Below are positions 21,270-34,759 of a DNA stretch of 64,000 bases, in pieces. The notes under the pieces are model-generated. The model did not search any database and was not told the origin of the DNA. It worked only from the letters and a program-made list of their open reading frames with translations. Origin of the DNA: Protula sp. h YS-2021. Taxonomy: Eukaryota > Annelida > Polychaeta > Sabellida > Serpulidae. Location: positions 11,419,543 through 11,483,542 of the forward strand of contig OX457032.1 in the NCBI GenBank assembly GCA_949752745.1, written 5' to 3'. Numbering within the stretch: position 1 is the first letter of the stretch; each line of letters begins with the position of its first letter. The position numbers were made by a program, and so were the translations under genes.

Positions 21270-22179
21270 TTATTCCCACTTGCAAACATAGTTTGCAAAT
21301 GGGTATGCTTTGCTAAGAATTCTGGCTGTTTATTCCTTCCCTTTTTGGTTTTGTTTTTTTTTTCGTCTCGGAGGTTTCCAGAAAATTCCTCCTACGCTAT
21401 TTGACGTAGGACGATGAAATTTGGCACAGAGATAGAGGGTGATGAGATGTCGTGAAATCCACAATTTTTTTTTACCTTGACCTTCAAGGTCAAGGTCAAA
21501 TTGAGGTCAAAGTTTTTTTACCTCAAAGTGGTTTCCAGAAAACTCCTACACGGTTTGTGGTAGAAAGACGGCATTTCTCAGATATATAGAGGGTAATGAG
21601 TTGCCGTGAAATCCGAAAAATTTTTTCACCTTGACCTTCAAGATCAAGGTCAAATTGAGGTCAAAATATTTTTTTAAAAACCTATTCCATCACGAAAAAT
21701 TGCTGGAAATAGCGCTCAAATCCTTGTTTCAACACGTGTACTTTGTCAGTAGGCAGTGACATTGTGGATGGAATCTCGATATTCAGTGTCAAGGTCAAGG
21801 TCATGTGACCTTTGAATATTGAAATCCGTTAGAGAAAAATTGTCCATTAACTCGAAAATGGTAAGAGATACAGCGACTTTGAGCTTATTTTTGACCCTTT
21901 GGGCCTAAAAGACGTTATATAAGAGGTACCTCGGTGACCTTGACCTCCTTCGTCATATTCGAGGTCAAAAACCGGAAGTTGACCATGATCTCAAAAACGG
22001 TTAGAAAACTGAATTTGATTATTTGAGATTACATTATATTTACTTCGATATCCTCGTTCAAGATAATAATTCGGAAGCTGACAATTATGTGGAAAGACTG
22101 AAAAATGTGTGTTCGACCAGATAGATTGTACCATTGCAAGTGGGTGTCATTTCGCTACGTGTAGCGAAATTCGGTGTAG
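21270..22179 (+). mobile_element. Non-autonomous Helitron-like element H1
   Basis: The 5' head is TTATTCCCACTTGCAAAC, a short loop, and GTTTGCAAATGGG. Just before the 3' hairpin the complement TTGCAAGTGGG recurs (about 22135). The 3' end is a hairpin TTTCGCTA-CGTG-TAGCGAAA, then TTCGGTGTAG and T. The interior has repeated clusters of GACCTTGACCTT and its complement. There is no coding sequence. A 5' end repeated inverted inside the 3' end, followed by a terminal hairpin, is the asymmetric-terminal-repeat layout of Helitron2/Helentron elements. Confidence 0.72.
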
Positions 22180-22442
22180 TTATTGTTATTATTATTATGT
22201 TTCTTTGGTTTTGTTTGAATAACCAATTTGCGTTTTCTGAGTTGTGTTATGGTACACACCATTGGTTGGTCACCCTGCAGTATTGAGTTGTTTACTCTTG
22301 CGAAGACCAAGCGGCAAGCAGAGTGGTATAGTGCTTTGGTTACAGGTTTTTTATTTAAGTGGTCTTGGTAGTACCATCATGTTTGTGAAAGAATAAATAA
22401 ATAAAGGTGATTATTTCATTTCTTTCTTGGTCACTCGACCCT

Positions 22443-22765
22443 TGGTGTACGGGTGGATTACCATCCCGTTTGTGGATGGAAGAGGGGTTGGTGTAAGGAT
22501 GGGCTACCATCCTGTTTGCGGATTTAGGTGGGGTTGGTGTAAGGGTGGGCTACCATCCGGTTTGTGGATAGAGAAGGGGTTGGTGTAAGGGTGGGCTACC
22601 ATCCGGTTTGTGGATAGAGAAGGGGTTGGTGCAAGGGTGGGATACCATCCGGTTTGTGGATAAAGAAGGGGTTGGTGTAAGGGTATGGTACCATCCTGTT
22701 TGCGGATTGAGGAGGGGTTGGTGTAAATATCCTATCATCCCGTTTGTGGATGGAGAAGGGTTAGT
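22443..22765. repeat. 46-bp minisatellite
   Basis: About seven copies of a unit containing GGGCTACCATCCGGTTTGTG and GAAGGGGTTGGTGTAAG lie inside the decayed DIRS element. Confidence 0.92.
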
Positions 22766-23358
22766 GCAAGCAAGTAGTCACAGGATGAGAAGCGCTTCGT
22801 ACTTAGTGCGTTATCTCTTAGTTTTCGTTCGTCATTCAGTGTCCAAGAGTTGTTTACCAGCTCGATTGTATTTTTGAAGTTCATTAAGCACATTAAACAC
22901 ATGAACCGGATATCATTGGTGTTTAATTTCATCTTTTTTTACTCTCGAGTTTATCTTGGTAGATTGTTTTTCGACTCAGTTTTTTTTTAATTCTCAGCTA
23001 AGCTGTTAGCGCACGTTACCCCTGCTCCTGTCTCTAGTCTCGTATAAAAGTGGAAATAAGCGAATTCAGAGCTTTAGCGAAGTAAAACTGGCGTTATATT
23101 TTCGTAAAACGCTCTTTTACGAGTAAACTCACAATTCGCGTTCTCCATTTTTATCATAGTTTCCCGCCCTTCCACCCCACTTAACCCGGGCGTAGGGAGA
23201 GGGAAGCAGATCCAGAGTGAGGTTTGGTATTAGGGTACCAACGATTCAGACTGAATTCGAAATCTAGGCAGGACAATTCGAGAAACCCTGTAAAAACAGT
23301 GCAGAACGGGAATTGTGCTTTTACTCGTAAAAGAGCGTTTTACGAAAATAAAACGGAG

Positions 23359-24316
23359 TAAAAGTAAAAATGCCGGATCGTTTAAATACCCAAGTATTCT
23401 GTGGCTACTACTTTATCAAAATCTTCAAATGTATTCCTTATAAAATCAAATAAAAGTTCAATGATCTTGCCTTTCGGGTAATATTTTTTAGGAAAGCTGC
23501 GCCATTCCCTTTGTCTCTTGAACATTTATTTCAGCACGTTGCAGTATTCTTCCAAAGCCTTTAAGGCTGTTATGTCGAAAAAAGATAGAAATTAACGCCC
23601 ATAATGCATCATGGGACACTTAACGTATCTGCAACATTATTTTCTTCAAGAATAAATGAAACATATATTTAAAAAAGAAAGACAGATCGGTTTTAGATGT
23701 CATGTGGGGCAAATATTTTAGATTAAATAGGCTGGGAAAAAAAGTTGCACAAGATTTATACCGACCTTGCACAACTCACTGATTTTGTGCTACAAAAGTT
23801 TCTTATTCATTTTTTGGCGAAAATGTGGGTTGATGCCAACTTGATAATGTCCTTTTTTGAAAAGAAGTTCTTCTCTATTTGAATCAAACAAAGGAAATAA
23901 TGTCGATGTATATAATTTTGTGTACATTCCGGTATTATGTCACATCCCAGGTTTATGCTTTTATAAGTAGTATAAACAGGTTTAGGGAGGCTTCTAAGTA
24001 CATCTTATGAAAAATACCGAAGATCTCTTTTTATCTCGCCTTCTCCAAAAGATCTGACAAAAAGGAAAGAAGAAACTTTTTCATTTTTGGTCGACGCTAA
24101 CCCAGTTTAAACATCAGTTGCCCCTTCAAGAAATATTACTTGCTGGGAGTGTATAACACATACAGTGTTGAAGAAAATTGAAGGTATATTGGTCGTTTCC
24201 AAACGGGTATATTTTTGTAGACTTCCGAATGTTTTCCTTTTTTATTCTCGCCTTTGTTTGTTTGTTTGTTTGTTTTTTTTTGTCTTTTTATTTTTGGTCT
24301 TTTTTGTGGCTGGGTG
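23359..24316. other. Unassigned AT-rich DNA
   Basis: No gene, hairpin terminus or tandem array is recognised in this stretch. Confidence 0.4.
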
Positions 24317-25433
24317 GCTATTTCCCACTTGGCATTGAAAATTCCAAATGGGGATGGATTGCCTCGAATTCTTCACCTATTTTTCCTTTTTTTCTCCTTT
24401 TTAAAAATTTTTTTTCTTCTTCCGCCGAATCGGTTTCCAGACATCTCCTCCGAGACCGCTGAAGCTAGACCAACCAAACTTGGCACATGTATGGAGGGTC
24501 ATCTGAAGTGGTGCACCTGATAAAAATTTTTGACCTTGACCTTACTGGTCAAGGTCAAATCGCGAAAAAGGTCAAACGGTTTTCTGACAATTACTGCAAG
24601 GCCGTTGAAGCTAGAAAAGCCAAACTTGGCATATATATAAAGAGCGATGTGATCTAAAGCAACCAATAAAAATTTTTGACCTTGACCCTGACCATGAGCT
24701 TGAAATCGTGAAAAATGTTATTTAAGAAAAACAATGAGTTATCTCGAAAACGTCCGAGACCACTGAAGCTAGACCAACCAAACTTGGCACATATATGGAG
24801 GGTCATCGAAAGTGGTGCACCTAATAAAAAGTTTTGACCTTGACTTTACTGGTCAAGGTCAAATCGGGAAAAAGGTCAAACGGTTTTCAGACAATTACTG
24901 CAAAGCCGTTGAAGCTAGAAAAGCCAAACTTGGCACATATATAAAGAGCGATGCGATCTAAAGCAACCGATAAAAATTTTTGACCTTGACCTTGACCATG
25001 ACCTTGAAATGGCGAAAAAACGTTATTTAAGAAAAACAATGAGTTATCTCGAAAACGGAAAGAGATAGAGCAATTCTGACCACATTTTCGACCTCCACCC
25101 CCTATACGACGATACTTAAGGTATAACTTCCGGTGTCCTTGACCTCCAGTTCACGTTCGAACCCCAAACCGGAAGTTGGCCTTTATCTGGAAAACGGTAA
25201 GAGATAGAGCAATTTTGACCTCATTTTCGACCTCTACCCCCTATACGACGATACGTAAGGTATAACTTTCGGTGTTTTTGACCTCCATGTCACTTTCGAG
25301 CCCCAAACCAGAAGTTGGCGGGGGATGGGCGTATGATTTTATTATCGCACTTCTCTATAATTCAGAGACGATTATATATATATCATATTGCTGTCGTCGT
25401 AGGTAAGTCCTTTTCTATGCTGTACTGACTCGG

Positions 25434-25436
<3 letters not shown>

Positions 25437-25500
<64 letters not shown>
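25437..25500. repeat. (TC)n microsatellite
   Basis: About 32 TC units. The duplicate copy near 26828-26865 is shorter and interrupted. Confidence 0.95.
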
Positions 25501-25503
<3 letters not shown>

Positions 25504-25860
25504 AACGTGATTATGAAGTTCCACAATGTTATCATATCGTTTACGATCCCAAGCATTGAGGGAAATCAAAAATACCTTTCCTCACTTTATCTCAGTGTGA
25601 CATTATTTATGGCGGCTTTTGGTACATTTCGTCGACATTAATTGCCCAAATGCAACAAATATTGGATGGTGATGGTAGTTGTTAAGAGGGGGTGTGGGAG
25701 GTTGGTGTGTTAGATTTCTTTTCCCTTATCGTCCTTCAAGTTTTACATATCCTGTGTGTGTTTTTTTTTCGTGTGTTTCTGCTGCATTTTTTGGAGTAGT
25801 CTTGCTTTTCCTATGCGCTATTTGATGTACAGTATCAATTCTACATCGTCCAAGTTTGGA

Positions 25861-26127
<267 letters not shown>

Positions 26128-26577
26128 GTGATTTATTCTACTATATGATAAACATTTTTGGTGTGCGTATGATTTTACTCCCACTTGGTATTGAAAATAC
26201 CAAATGGGGAAGGGTTGCCTTGAATTCTTCACCTATTTTTTTCTCCCTTTTTTTCTTTTTCCGCCGAATCGGTTTCCAGACATCTCCTCCGAGACCGCTG
26301 AAGCTAGACCAACCAAACTTTTCACATGTATGGAGGGTCATCTGAAGTGGTGCACCTGATAAATATTTTTGACCTTGACCTTACTGGTCAAGGTCAAATC
26401 GTGAAAAAGGTCAATCGGTTTCCAGACATCTACAGCAAGGCCATTGAAGCTAGAAAAGCCAAACTTGGCACATATATAAAGGGCGATGTGATCTGAAGTA
26501 GCCGGTAAAAATTTTTTTGACCTTGACCTTGACCTTGAAATCGCAAAAAACGCTTTTTAAGAAAAACAATGATTTAT

Positions 26578-27920
<1,343 letters not shown>

Positions 27921-28349
27921 TCTCGAAAACGGTAAGAGATAGAGCAATTCTGACCTCATTTTCGACCTCCACACCCTATAAGGCGATACGTAAGATATAA
28001 TTTCCGGTGTCCTTGACCTCCATGTCACTTTCGAGCCCCAAACCGGAAGTTGGCCCTTATCTCGAAAACGGTAAGAGATAGAGGCCTTGACTTTACCGTT
28101 ATAGTTAGTATTATTTAGGAGGATGTTCTACATTCAGACATGTGAAAATTTTTAACAAACTGCAATATCATCTACCTTCCGTTTTAAGTTATCATTCCAA
28201 GTGGGGCTAATTAGCTGTGCGAATTTCGGTCAAGTTTATCTTGAACCTTCTCGGTCAAGGCCAAGGTCGAAAATCGGAAGTTGACTATTATCTCGAAAAC
28301 TGTTAGAGCTCATTTTTTACCCTTTCGGCCTAAACAGCTTTACATAAGA

Positions 28350-28685
28350 GTTACTCTGGTGACTTCGATTTCGTTTTCTTTGTTAAAACGCCATGTGAAA
28401 AGATTGTATTTTTGCAAGTAAATGCAGTGCATTTGACGTACATCACAGAACACAGTTGCTGAGCTTTGTGCGAGCTCTCACTGCGTAAATAGATAACACG
28501 GCGTATGCCTGATCACTCAGTAAAATCTTAAGTCAACAAAAACCAAACACTACTTGGTTTATAAGATGTATTTAAGCTGTGTTGTTTGCAATATATTATT
28601 CAAGAAATAACCCATTGAAGGAAGTGTTTTTGCGTTTTAATTTTTGTCAAGTGTTTAACATTTCGGTTGCGAAATGAGGTTCTCG
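28350..28685 (+). mobile_element. Helitron-like H9-type element, 3' part
   Basis: Inverted relative to 33332-33660 and nearly identical through the ATATTATTCAAGAAATAACC and CAAGTGTTTAACATTTCG segments. It ends with a hairpin and TTCTCG/TTT at 28682-28685. The 5' part is missing. Confidence 0.65.
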
Positions 28686-28689
28686 TTTA

Positions 28690-29019
28690 TGCACATTTAC
28701 GTAGGAACGTGATGAGGCGAGATGATTAAATTTATTCCACCTTGGCATTGAGAATCAAAACAGCTTTTTACAATCATTCGTACACCGCAATAATTTGGCT
28801 CCTGGCGTTAAAATATGCACCGATTTAATAGTGTCACTAAGTTTGTTTCCCTGTTTTTCTATGTAACAACGAGATTCGCCTCTAGTAACGACTTGTAAAT
28901 ACATCAATAAGGCAACACTGAAGATACCAGATACCGCTTGACTTATCGCTATTAATGTAAGTGCCTCTAATGACATTCAGCATTTAACTGGCATGAGATG
29001 GTTACATACCAGTAAACCT
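28690..29019. other. Unassigned DNA
   Basis: A partial head-like motif (TTCCACCTTGGCATTG) occurs at 28736. A 73-codon minus-strand frame at 28755-28976 has a hydrophobic start but no recognisable domain. Nothing firm. Confidence 0.3.
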
Positions 29020-29680
29020 AGCAATGTCTGCCCAACGTCTATTTGAGGCCGCGATGTTTCAATCTGAAAAAGGTTGTAGATGGTTGTTTTATTGCCAAGA
29101 CCAATCATCAATTTGTATAGAAGTCGCTATTTGGTCACAATCAAATTGCCACGTTTTATACGTTTATCCAATGTCTATCCAACGTTGGAAAATAGGAAGA
29201 AATACGTTGTTTTGATGTTATAAGCAACCCAATTTTGACGTTTAATCGACATCTAGGTGGTCTATGGACTAATTTTCAACTTTTCTAAAACAGATACAGT
29301 TTGGTCTTTTCGTCGCGAACACATTACTACGTTCATATAATGTCTTTTCTCAATATTTCATAGAAATTGCAGTCAAAAGGATGATTTAAAGCATTAGAAT
29401 GTAGAGGGTGCACAAGGTTTTTATTGCCTACTTGACGATAGAAATGGAAATTGAACTCCTATATATTCTATATACGCTTTAATGAAAATACATCATTGTA
29501 TCTTGGGAATGTTTGCTTTTTTTCATGTACCGCTGTCTTTCCTGAGGCCTATACTTTGTCACTCTGTCAACAGCTATCCAACATCAATCCCTCTGCGCCT
29601 ACCCACCGTTTCAATTTAACAACCGCATGCCGACGTTTATTCGACGTCGGATTGCGACATCTATCCAATGAATATGCAAC
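29020..29680. repeat. CAACGTY-paced dispersed repeat, two clusters
   Basis: CAACGTCTATTTGA, CCAACGTTGG, GACGTTTAATCGAC (29030-29260) and GACGTTTATTCGACGTC, CATCTATCCAATG (29630-29670) share wording with 3240-3610 and 56870-57350. Confidence 0.45.
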
Positions 29681-29785
29681 GCCGCATGGTCACTGGGCCA
29701 GTAGTATCAGGAAATTTGACGCCTTCGATGCGGCGAGGCTGTTTATGGTGAGGTGCCTGATCCACAAAAAGTGACGCTACACGGA

Positions 29786-30330
29786 TCCGGTGTAAGGAAA
29801 CTTTTGACCCCCAAAATAAATCGACCACCCGGTCGATTTGTTTTAAAACAAACAGACCCCCCGGTCGATTTGTTTTAAAACAAACAGACCCCTTCTGAAA
29901 TGTTTTAACCATCTTATTTTTTGTTGATTTCTTTATTTCTTTCCATATATGGCCACCTTATTAGTTTCTTTAATTGAAATAAAAACTATATTAACGAATA
30001 ATAATTTATCTAGCAACTAACATCTACATTTTCAAACACGAAAACACTTCCAACACCACTAACATACAGTCACCAAAAAATCTGTCCAAGCTCAATAATG
30101 GCATTTCAAAGGCTCAAAATAATAATTTTCTACATCAAGAGGTAGGAAATGCTTAAAATAGTATTTAAAAATCACCTGCACCTTTTTTACTTCCATTTTA
30201 TATTTAAACATGATTATTTGGAGGGGGTCATTTTATTACGGGGGGTTTGTTATGGCGGGTTTTCCCAAAAAAAATCGACCGGGGGTCTGTTTGTTTTAAA
30301 ACAAATGGACCGGGGGGTCATTACACCGGT
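29786..30330. mobile_element. Foldback/MITE element, family E
   Basis: Ends are CCGGTGTAA and TTACACCGG. Both arms carry repeated variants of the unit CCCGGTCGATTTG + TTTTAAAACAAACAGACC, itself partly palindromic. The left arm is at 29786-29892 and the right arm at about 30222-30330. The AT-rich middle has no ORF. No target duplication is obvious. Confidence 0.72.
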
Positions 30331-30893
30331 TCTATAGAATGCTCTCTAAGAGCATTAATGCCAAGTCTTTTCTGCATTTATAATATGGCATAATTTATCT
30401 GTAGCTCTGTGATGATTTCCTTGTAACATTCAAAAGACTATTTAGATCGAGTCTTCATGCTTTCAATAAATATAACATACTGTTTTCGTACATAAATATA
30501 CCGTAATTTCTTGTTTTTCTTTTTTTAGCTCATGTTCAAACACCATTGCGTTTTTTAGACTAGACGACATTTTGGTGCTGGTCTAGTTACATCAGTGTGG
30601 GTATCAGTCGTCTATAAGTTTTTGTGACGATCTTTCAGAAATTGGTTTAATAGTGGCATTTTTTATATCTATGGCACATGAAATGTTAATTGTCAAAATG
30701 CTTCTTATCCCACCATTTTGAACGGATTTCTTTCAAATTTTGCTTGCATTTTCCCCAGGCAGCTCTTTTGAGAAACGTACTTTTTGTTTTGGTCACCTTG
30801 CATATCCGTTGAAGTTTAAAACGACCCCTAAACGTGGAGCTCCTAGTTCGAAAAATACCTCTTTTTTCTCTAAACGCAGAATGTCAAATGGAA
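30331..30893. other. Unassigned AT-rich DNA
   Basis: CTAGAC and GTCTAG occur in inverse orientation at about 30559 and 30591, with no full terminus around them. No gene is seen. Confidence 0.35.
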
Positions 30894-30994
30894 CTAGAAG
30901 CTCATTCAGCTAGCGAAATGTTAAACACTTGACAAAAATCAAAACGCAAAAATACTTCCTTCAATGGGTTATTTGTTGAATAATATATTGCAAA
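30894..30994 (-). mobile_element. H9-type Helitron-like 3' fragment, interrupted
   Basis: Read on the minus strand it ends with GTGTTTAACATTTCGCTAGC and GAGCTTCTAG. It matches 33332-33432 for about 100 bp, then breaks exactly where the next element's CTAG begins at 30995. Confidence 0.7.
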
Positions 30995-33330
30995 CTAGAC
31001 CGATTTCGCAACTGAGTTGCGAAAAAAACACTTGGGATGCTAAAAAAATACTTATTGACTGAGCTAAAAATTTCTTATCTTATTTCAGTTTTTAAATTCG
31101 CATTTTGATTCTTGATTCTGTTCCGGCTTAGGTCTGCATGGAGAATGAAAATTTTCAGACACAATTAACATTCCTGTTATAATTTAAAATTAGAAGCTAA
31201 AATTAGATATTAAATAAAACCTAGCCATTTGGAAACCATTAAAGAACACAGCAATACTTTATAGAAGATCAACGATGTTAGAAGCACATGCTAACCGTTT
31301 TCGAGATAATAGTCTACTTTCGGTTTTTTACCTTGACCGTGCTCCAAAAGGCCAAGGTCACGGAGGTACCTCTTATGTAATATTTTTTAGGCCCAAATGA
31401 TCGAAAATAAGCTGAAATTCACTGTATCTCTAACTGTTTTAGAGATAATAGTCTACTTACAGTTTTTGACCTTGACCGTGACCCAGAAGCGCAAGGTCAC
31501 CGAGGTACCTCTTATGTAACGTTGTTTAGGCCCAAAGGGTCGAAAATGAGCTCAAAATCGCTCTGCAACCAATTTCGAGATAATAGTCAACTTCCGGTTT
31601 TTTACCTTGACCGTGACCCAGAAGGTCAAAGTCACCGAGGTACCTCTTACGTAACGTTGTTTAGGCCCAAAGGATCGAAAATGAGCTCAAAATCGCTCTA
31701 TCTCTAACCAATTTCGAGATAATAGTCAGCTTCTGGTTTTTACCTTGACCGTGACCCATAAGGTCAAGGTCACCGAGATACTTCTTACGTAACGTTGCTT
31801 AAGCCTACAGGGTCGAAAATGAGCTCAAAATAGCTCTATCTCTAACCGTTTTCGAGATAAAGTCGGCCTGTCGTTAACGGCGCGTGAAGTCACGTGACCT
31901 TTGACCTTGACCCTCAAGGTCAAGATTAGTGATCAAAGTTTTCCTCCTACAGAGTACGTTTTATGTATTCAAGCTGGGATTTGAGCACCTTTATGGCTAC
32001 TTTTCGTGATTAATAGGCGCTTCAAAAATATTTTGATCTCACTTTGACCTTGACCTCTGAGGTTTCAGGTCAAAAAAATTTGCGGATTTGACGACAACTG
32101 ATTACACTCTATGTCTCTGCCACATGCCATCTTTCTACGACAACCACTTTGAGGTAAAAAATACTTTGACCTCAATTTGATCTTGACCTTCAAGGTCAAA
32201 ATTTTTTTGTGTATTTGACGACATCTCATCACCCTCTATCACTGTACCAAATTTCATCGTCCTACGTTAATAGTATAGGAGGAGTTTTCTGGGAACCCCC
32301 GTGACGGAAAAAAGGAAAAAAAGGGCTGAAATTTCGAGAAAAACTACAAATTTATACCCATTTGCAAACGAAGTTTGCAAGTGGGAATTATGCACCTATC
32401 GAGGTTTTCGAAATAATCTATCGTCACAAATAGTAAGAGTGATCAACAAATGAACACTACACAGTTATCACTAAAACAGTTCCGTAGTATTAGATATATT
32501 CACGAATTATAACGCAGTTATTTGTAAAAAAAAATTAATAAAAAACAACATTTGCTCTCCTTGCTCAACTTTTGACTGACTGCACCATTGAAAATGCAGC
32601 ATTGAAAAAAAGCCCAGCTTATCACAGCCACCTACTTACAAAACAACAGTACTGCATGGTCACCTAGCCACAGAGTAGCTTTTCATTATGGGAGAGGCCA
32701 CAAGCCACATACAGCCGTATTGATATGCATTATACATAATCGCGTGCCCGCAATAGGCACCTTGTACTGTGTGGTGTGCGTGTTAATACACTTGTGTGCA
32801 TTTCGGGGGAGGGGGCGTTTTACAGGGCATTGGAGAGTTTTAAGTAACTTTTATCCGTCAATTGGTATTCAATTAAGCATTCTGTATACTAATAACAAAA
32901 ATTTCCGCTTTAAAACCGACCAGGAAAAAAAATCGAAAAATGACGTCATTATGACGTCATACGCTAAAATTAAGGCTTTCACGAGGTCCTTTGTCAAAAA
33001 GTAGTCTCATAACGTATTTGACGCCAAATCTCTAGCTCCAGCCGTTTTGAAGATATTAAGCTGTAAAATATTCATGACGTCATAAGATGCGGAAGATGAC
33101 GTCATACGTAAAAAAATTTTTCGCGTGGATCGAGTTTACCACACATCCTATCCGTGTGCCAAGTTTCACTTTCCTAGCTCAAACGGTCTCGGAGGAGAAG
33201 CGCGGAAACCAAGTGACGAAGAATAACAAAAAAACGAAATATGAAAAAAATATAAAAAAAGGGAAGAAAAGAGAAATGTACGGAATTCGAGGTAATTTAA
33301 AATCTCCTTGGGACATTGTCCCAAGTGTAA
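30995..33330 (-). mobile_element. Composite Helitron-like element, minus orientation
   Basis: The minus-strand 5' head TTACACTTGGGACA...TGTCCCAAG lies at 33306-33330. Its partner CACTTGGG recurs before the 3' hairpin (TTTCGCAAC-TCA-GTTGCGAAA, 31002-31024), followed by TCGGTCTAG ending at 30995. A second head (CCCACTTGCAAAC, 32352-32385) shows that another element lies nested inside. Five copies of a 138-bp monomer at 31300-31870 each carry GACCTTGACCGTGACC-like clusters and CGAGATAATAGTC. Confidence 0.65.
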
Positions 33331-33331
33331 A

Positions 33332-33851
33332 CTAGAAGCTCATTCCGCTAGCGAAATGTTAAACACTTGACAAAAATTAAAACGCAAAAATACTTCCTTC
33401 AGTGGGTTATTTCTTGAATAATATATTTCAAACAACACAGCTTGAATACGTCTTAAGTCGAGTAGTGTTTGGTTTTTGTTGGCTTAAGGTTTTATTGACT
33501 GATCAGGCATACGTGTTATCTATTTACGCAGTGAGAGTTCGCACAAAGCTCAGCAACTGTGTGATGTTCTATACTGTGCATTAAATGCTACGCATTTACT
33601 TGCAAAAATACACTCTTTTCACATGGCGTTTTAACAAAGAAAACGAAATCAAAGACGAAAATAACAAGTGACATGCACATGTTCAGATCAAGCTCTTCAT
33701 AAGTCCCAAGTTTCATGGTCGTAGGGCCCATAGTGTCAGAGAAGAAGAAGACACAAAAATATCGGAAAAACTTTCAAGAAGAAAAAAAGGACGAATTTTG
33801 CTCGCACAAATTCATATAACCTTTGCAAGCCAAAGGCTTGTCAAGTGTTAA
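33332..33851 (-). mobile_element. Non-autonomous Helitron-like element H9
   Basis: The minus-strand 5' end is TTAACACTTGACAAGCC-TTT-GGCTTG at 33818-33851. Its complement GTCAAGTGTTTAA recurs at about 33357-33372, followed by the hairpin ATTTCGCTAGCGGAAT and GAGCTTCTAG ending at 33332. About 520 bp, no ORF. The composite element to its left starts two bases away, so two elements lie head to tail. Confidence 0.72.
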
Positions 33852-34086
33852 ATTAAAAAATACACCCCTTTCCATCAAATTACATACTTATGAGTACAGA
33901 CGCAGCTGCAACACATGTTACTGCAACCACAACACGAAAACCAGACAGGTAATTATAGTGCGAAGTGTGTGCACAATCTGAGCCCCAACCCCCTTTTTGT
34001 TGGATACGGAGTGCATTGCTTGTTTTATGTCCATTTGGTTTTAATGGTGTTCAATTGACCAATGGCTAGCTGGTCAGTGATCTGTT

Positions 34087-34714
34087 GGGGTACGGAAAAA
34101 ATGGCAACGGAAAAAATGGCAAAGGAAACAATGGCAACGGAAAATATGGCAAGTGGAAATAATGGCAACGGAAAAAATGGCAAAGTGAAAAAAAGGAAAA
34201 AATGGCAAATTTTGCTGGTTTCACTGAAGTTCAGTTGAAACAAAGAAATCGCCTTCCTTGACTACTCAGGATCAAAGAAAGTCCAATCAAAACCACTTAA
34301 TGCCACTTGATGTCAGGGTATTTGGGGTGCAAGCAAAAATGGCAAAACTTAATCCCTGTGGGCGGCACCGTTAATCTTTTGGATGCTCGGGTGCCAACGT
34401 AACAATACATCTATTTGAGGTGCATCAGGTAAAACTTTAACCCTGTTTATACAGTACTGCTAATCCTATGGATGTTCGGGTGCCATCACAACAATACATT
34501 TATTAGGAGCGTTGTCTAGAATAAGCAACATGATCGTGATATTACGCTTAAGAATAAATTTGACAAATGTGATAAAATTGTTATTTTGTTATTTTGCCAT
34601 TTTTTCCGTTTTTCCACTTTGCCATTTTTTCCGTTGCCATTATTTCCACTTGCCATATTTTCCGTTGCCATTATTTCCGTTGCCATTTTTTCCGTTGCCA
34701 TTTTTTCCTACAAC
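34087..34714. mobile_element. Foldback/MITE element, family C
   Basis: The arms 34087-34213 and 34588-34714 are inverted copies built from 13-18 bp variants of GGAAAAAATGGCAAC. The order of variant units is the same in both arms, so the arms are copies of one another. The direct repeat GATCTGTT occurs immediately outside both ends (34079-34086 and 34716-34723). No ORF. The next element begins about 36 bp downstream. Confidence 0.85.
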
Positions 34715-34759
34715 CGATCTGTTAGACGAAACTCAGCTGACGGACAGTACTATCCAAGC

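Larger units (their letters stand above)
19428..23358 (+). mobile_element. Decayed DIRS-type retrotransposon
   Basis: The left end TTTTACTTCGTAAAAG (19428 on) and the right end around 23310-23358 (TTTTACTCGTAAAAGAGCG, then ACGAAAATAAAACGGAG) match the ends of the DIRS element at 42889-50209. A complementary region at 23046-23155 joins the complements of both ends, as in intact DIRS elements. Gag-like (about 20030-20110) and RNase H-like (20795-21103) coding remnants lie between. A Helitron-like element (21270-22179) and a 46-bp minisatellite sit inside. Most of the pol region is gone. Confidence 0.75.

Noticed and set aside
22550..22738. Small repetitive protein on the minus strand
   Set aside because: Translation of the 46-bp minisatellite.
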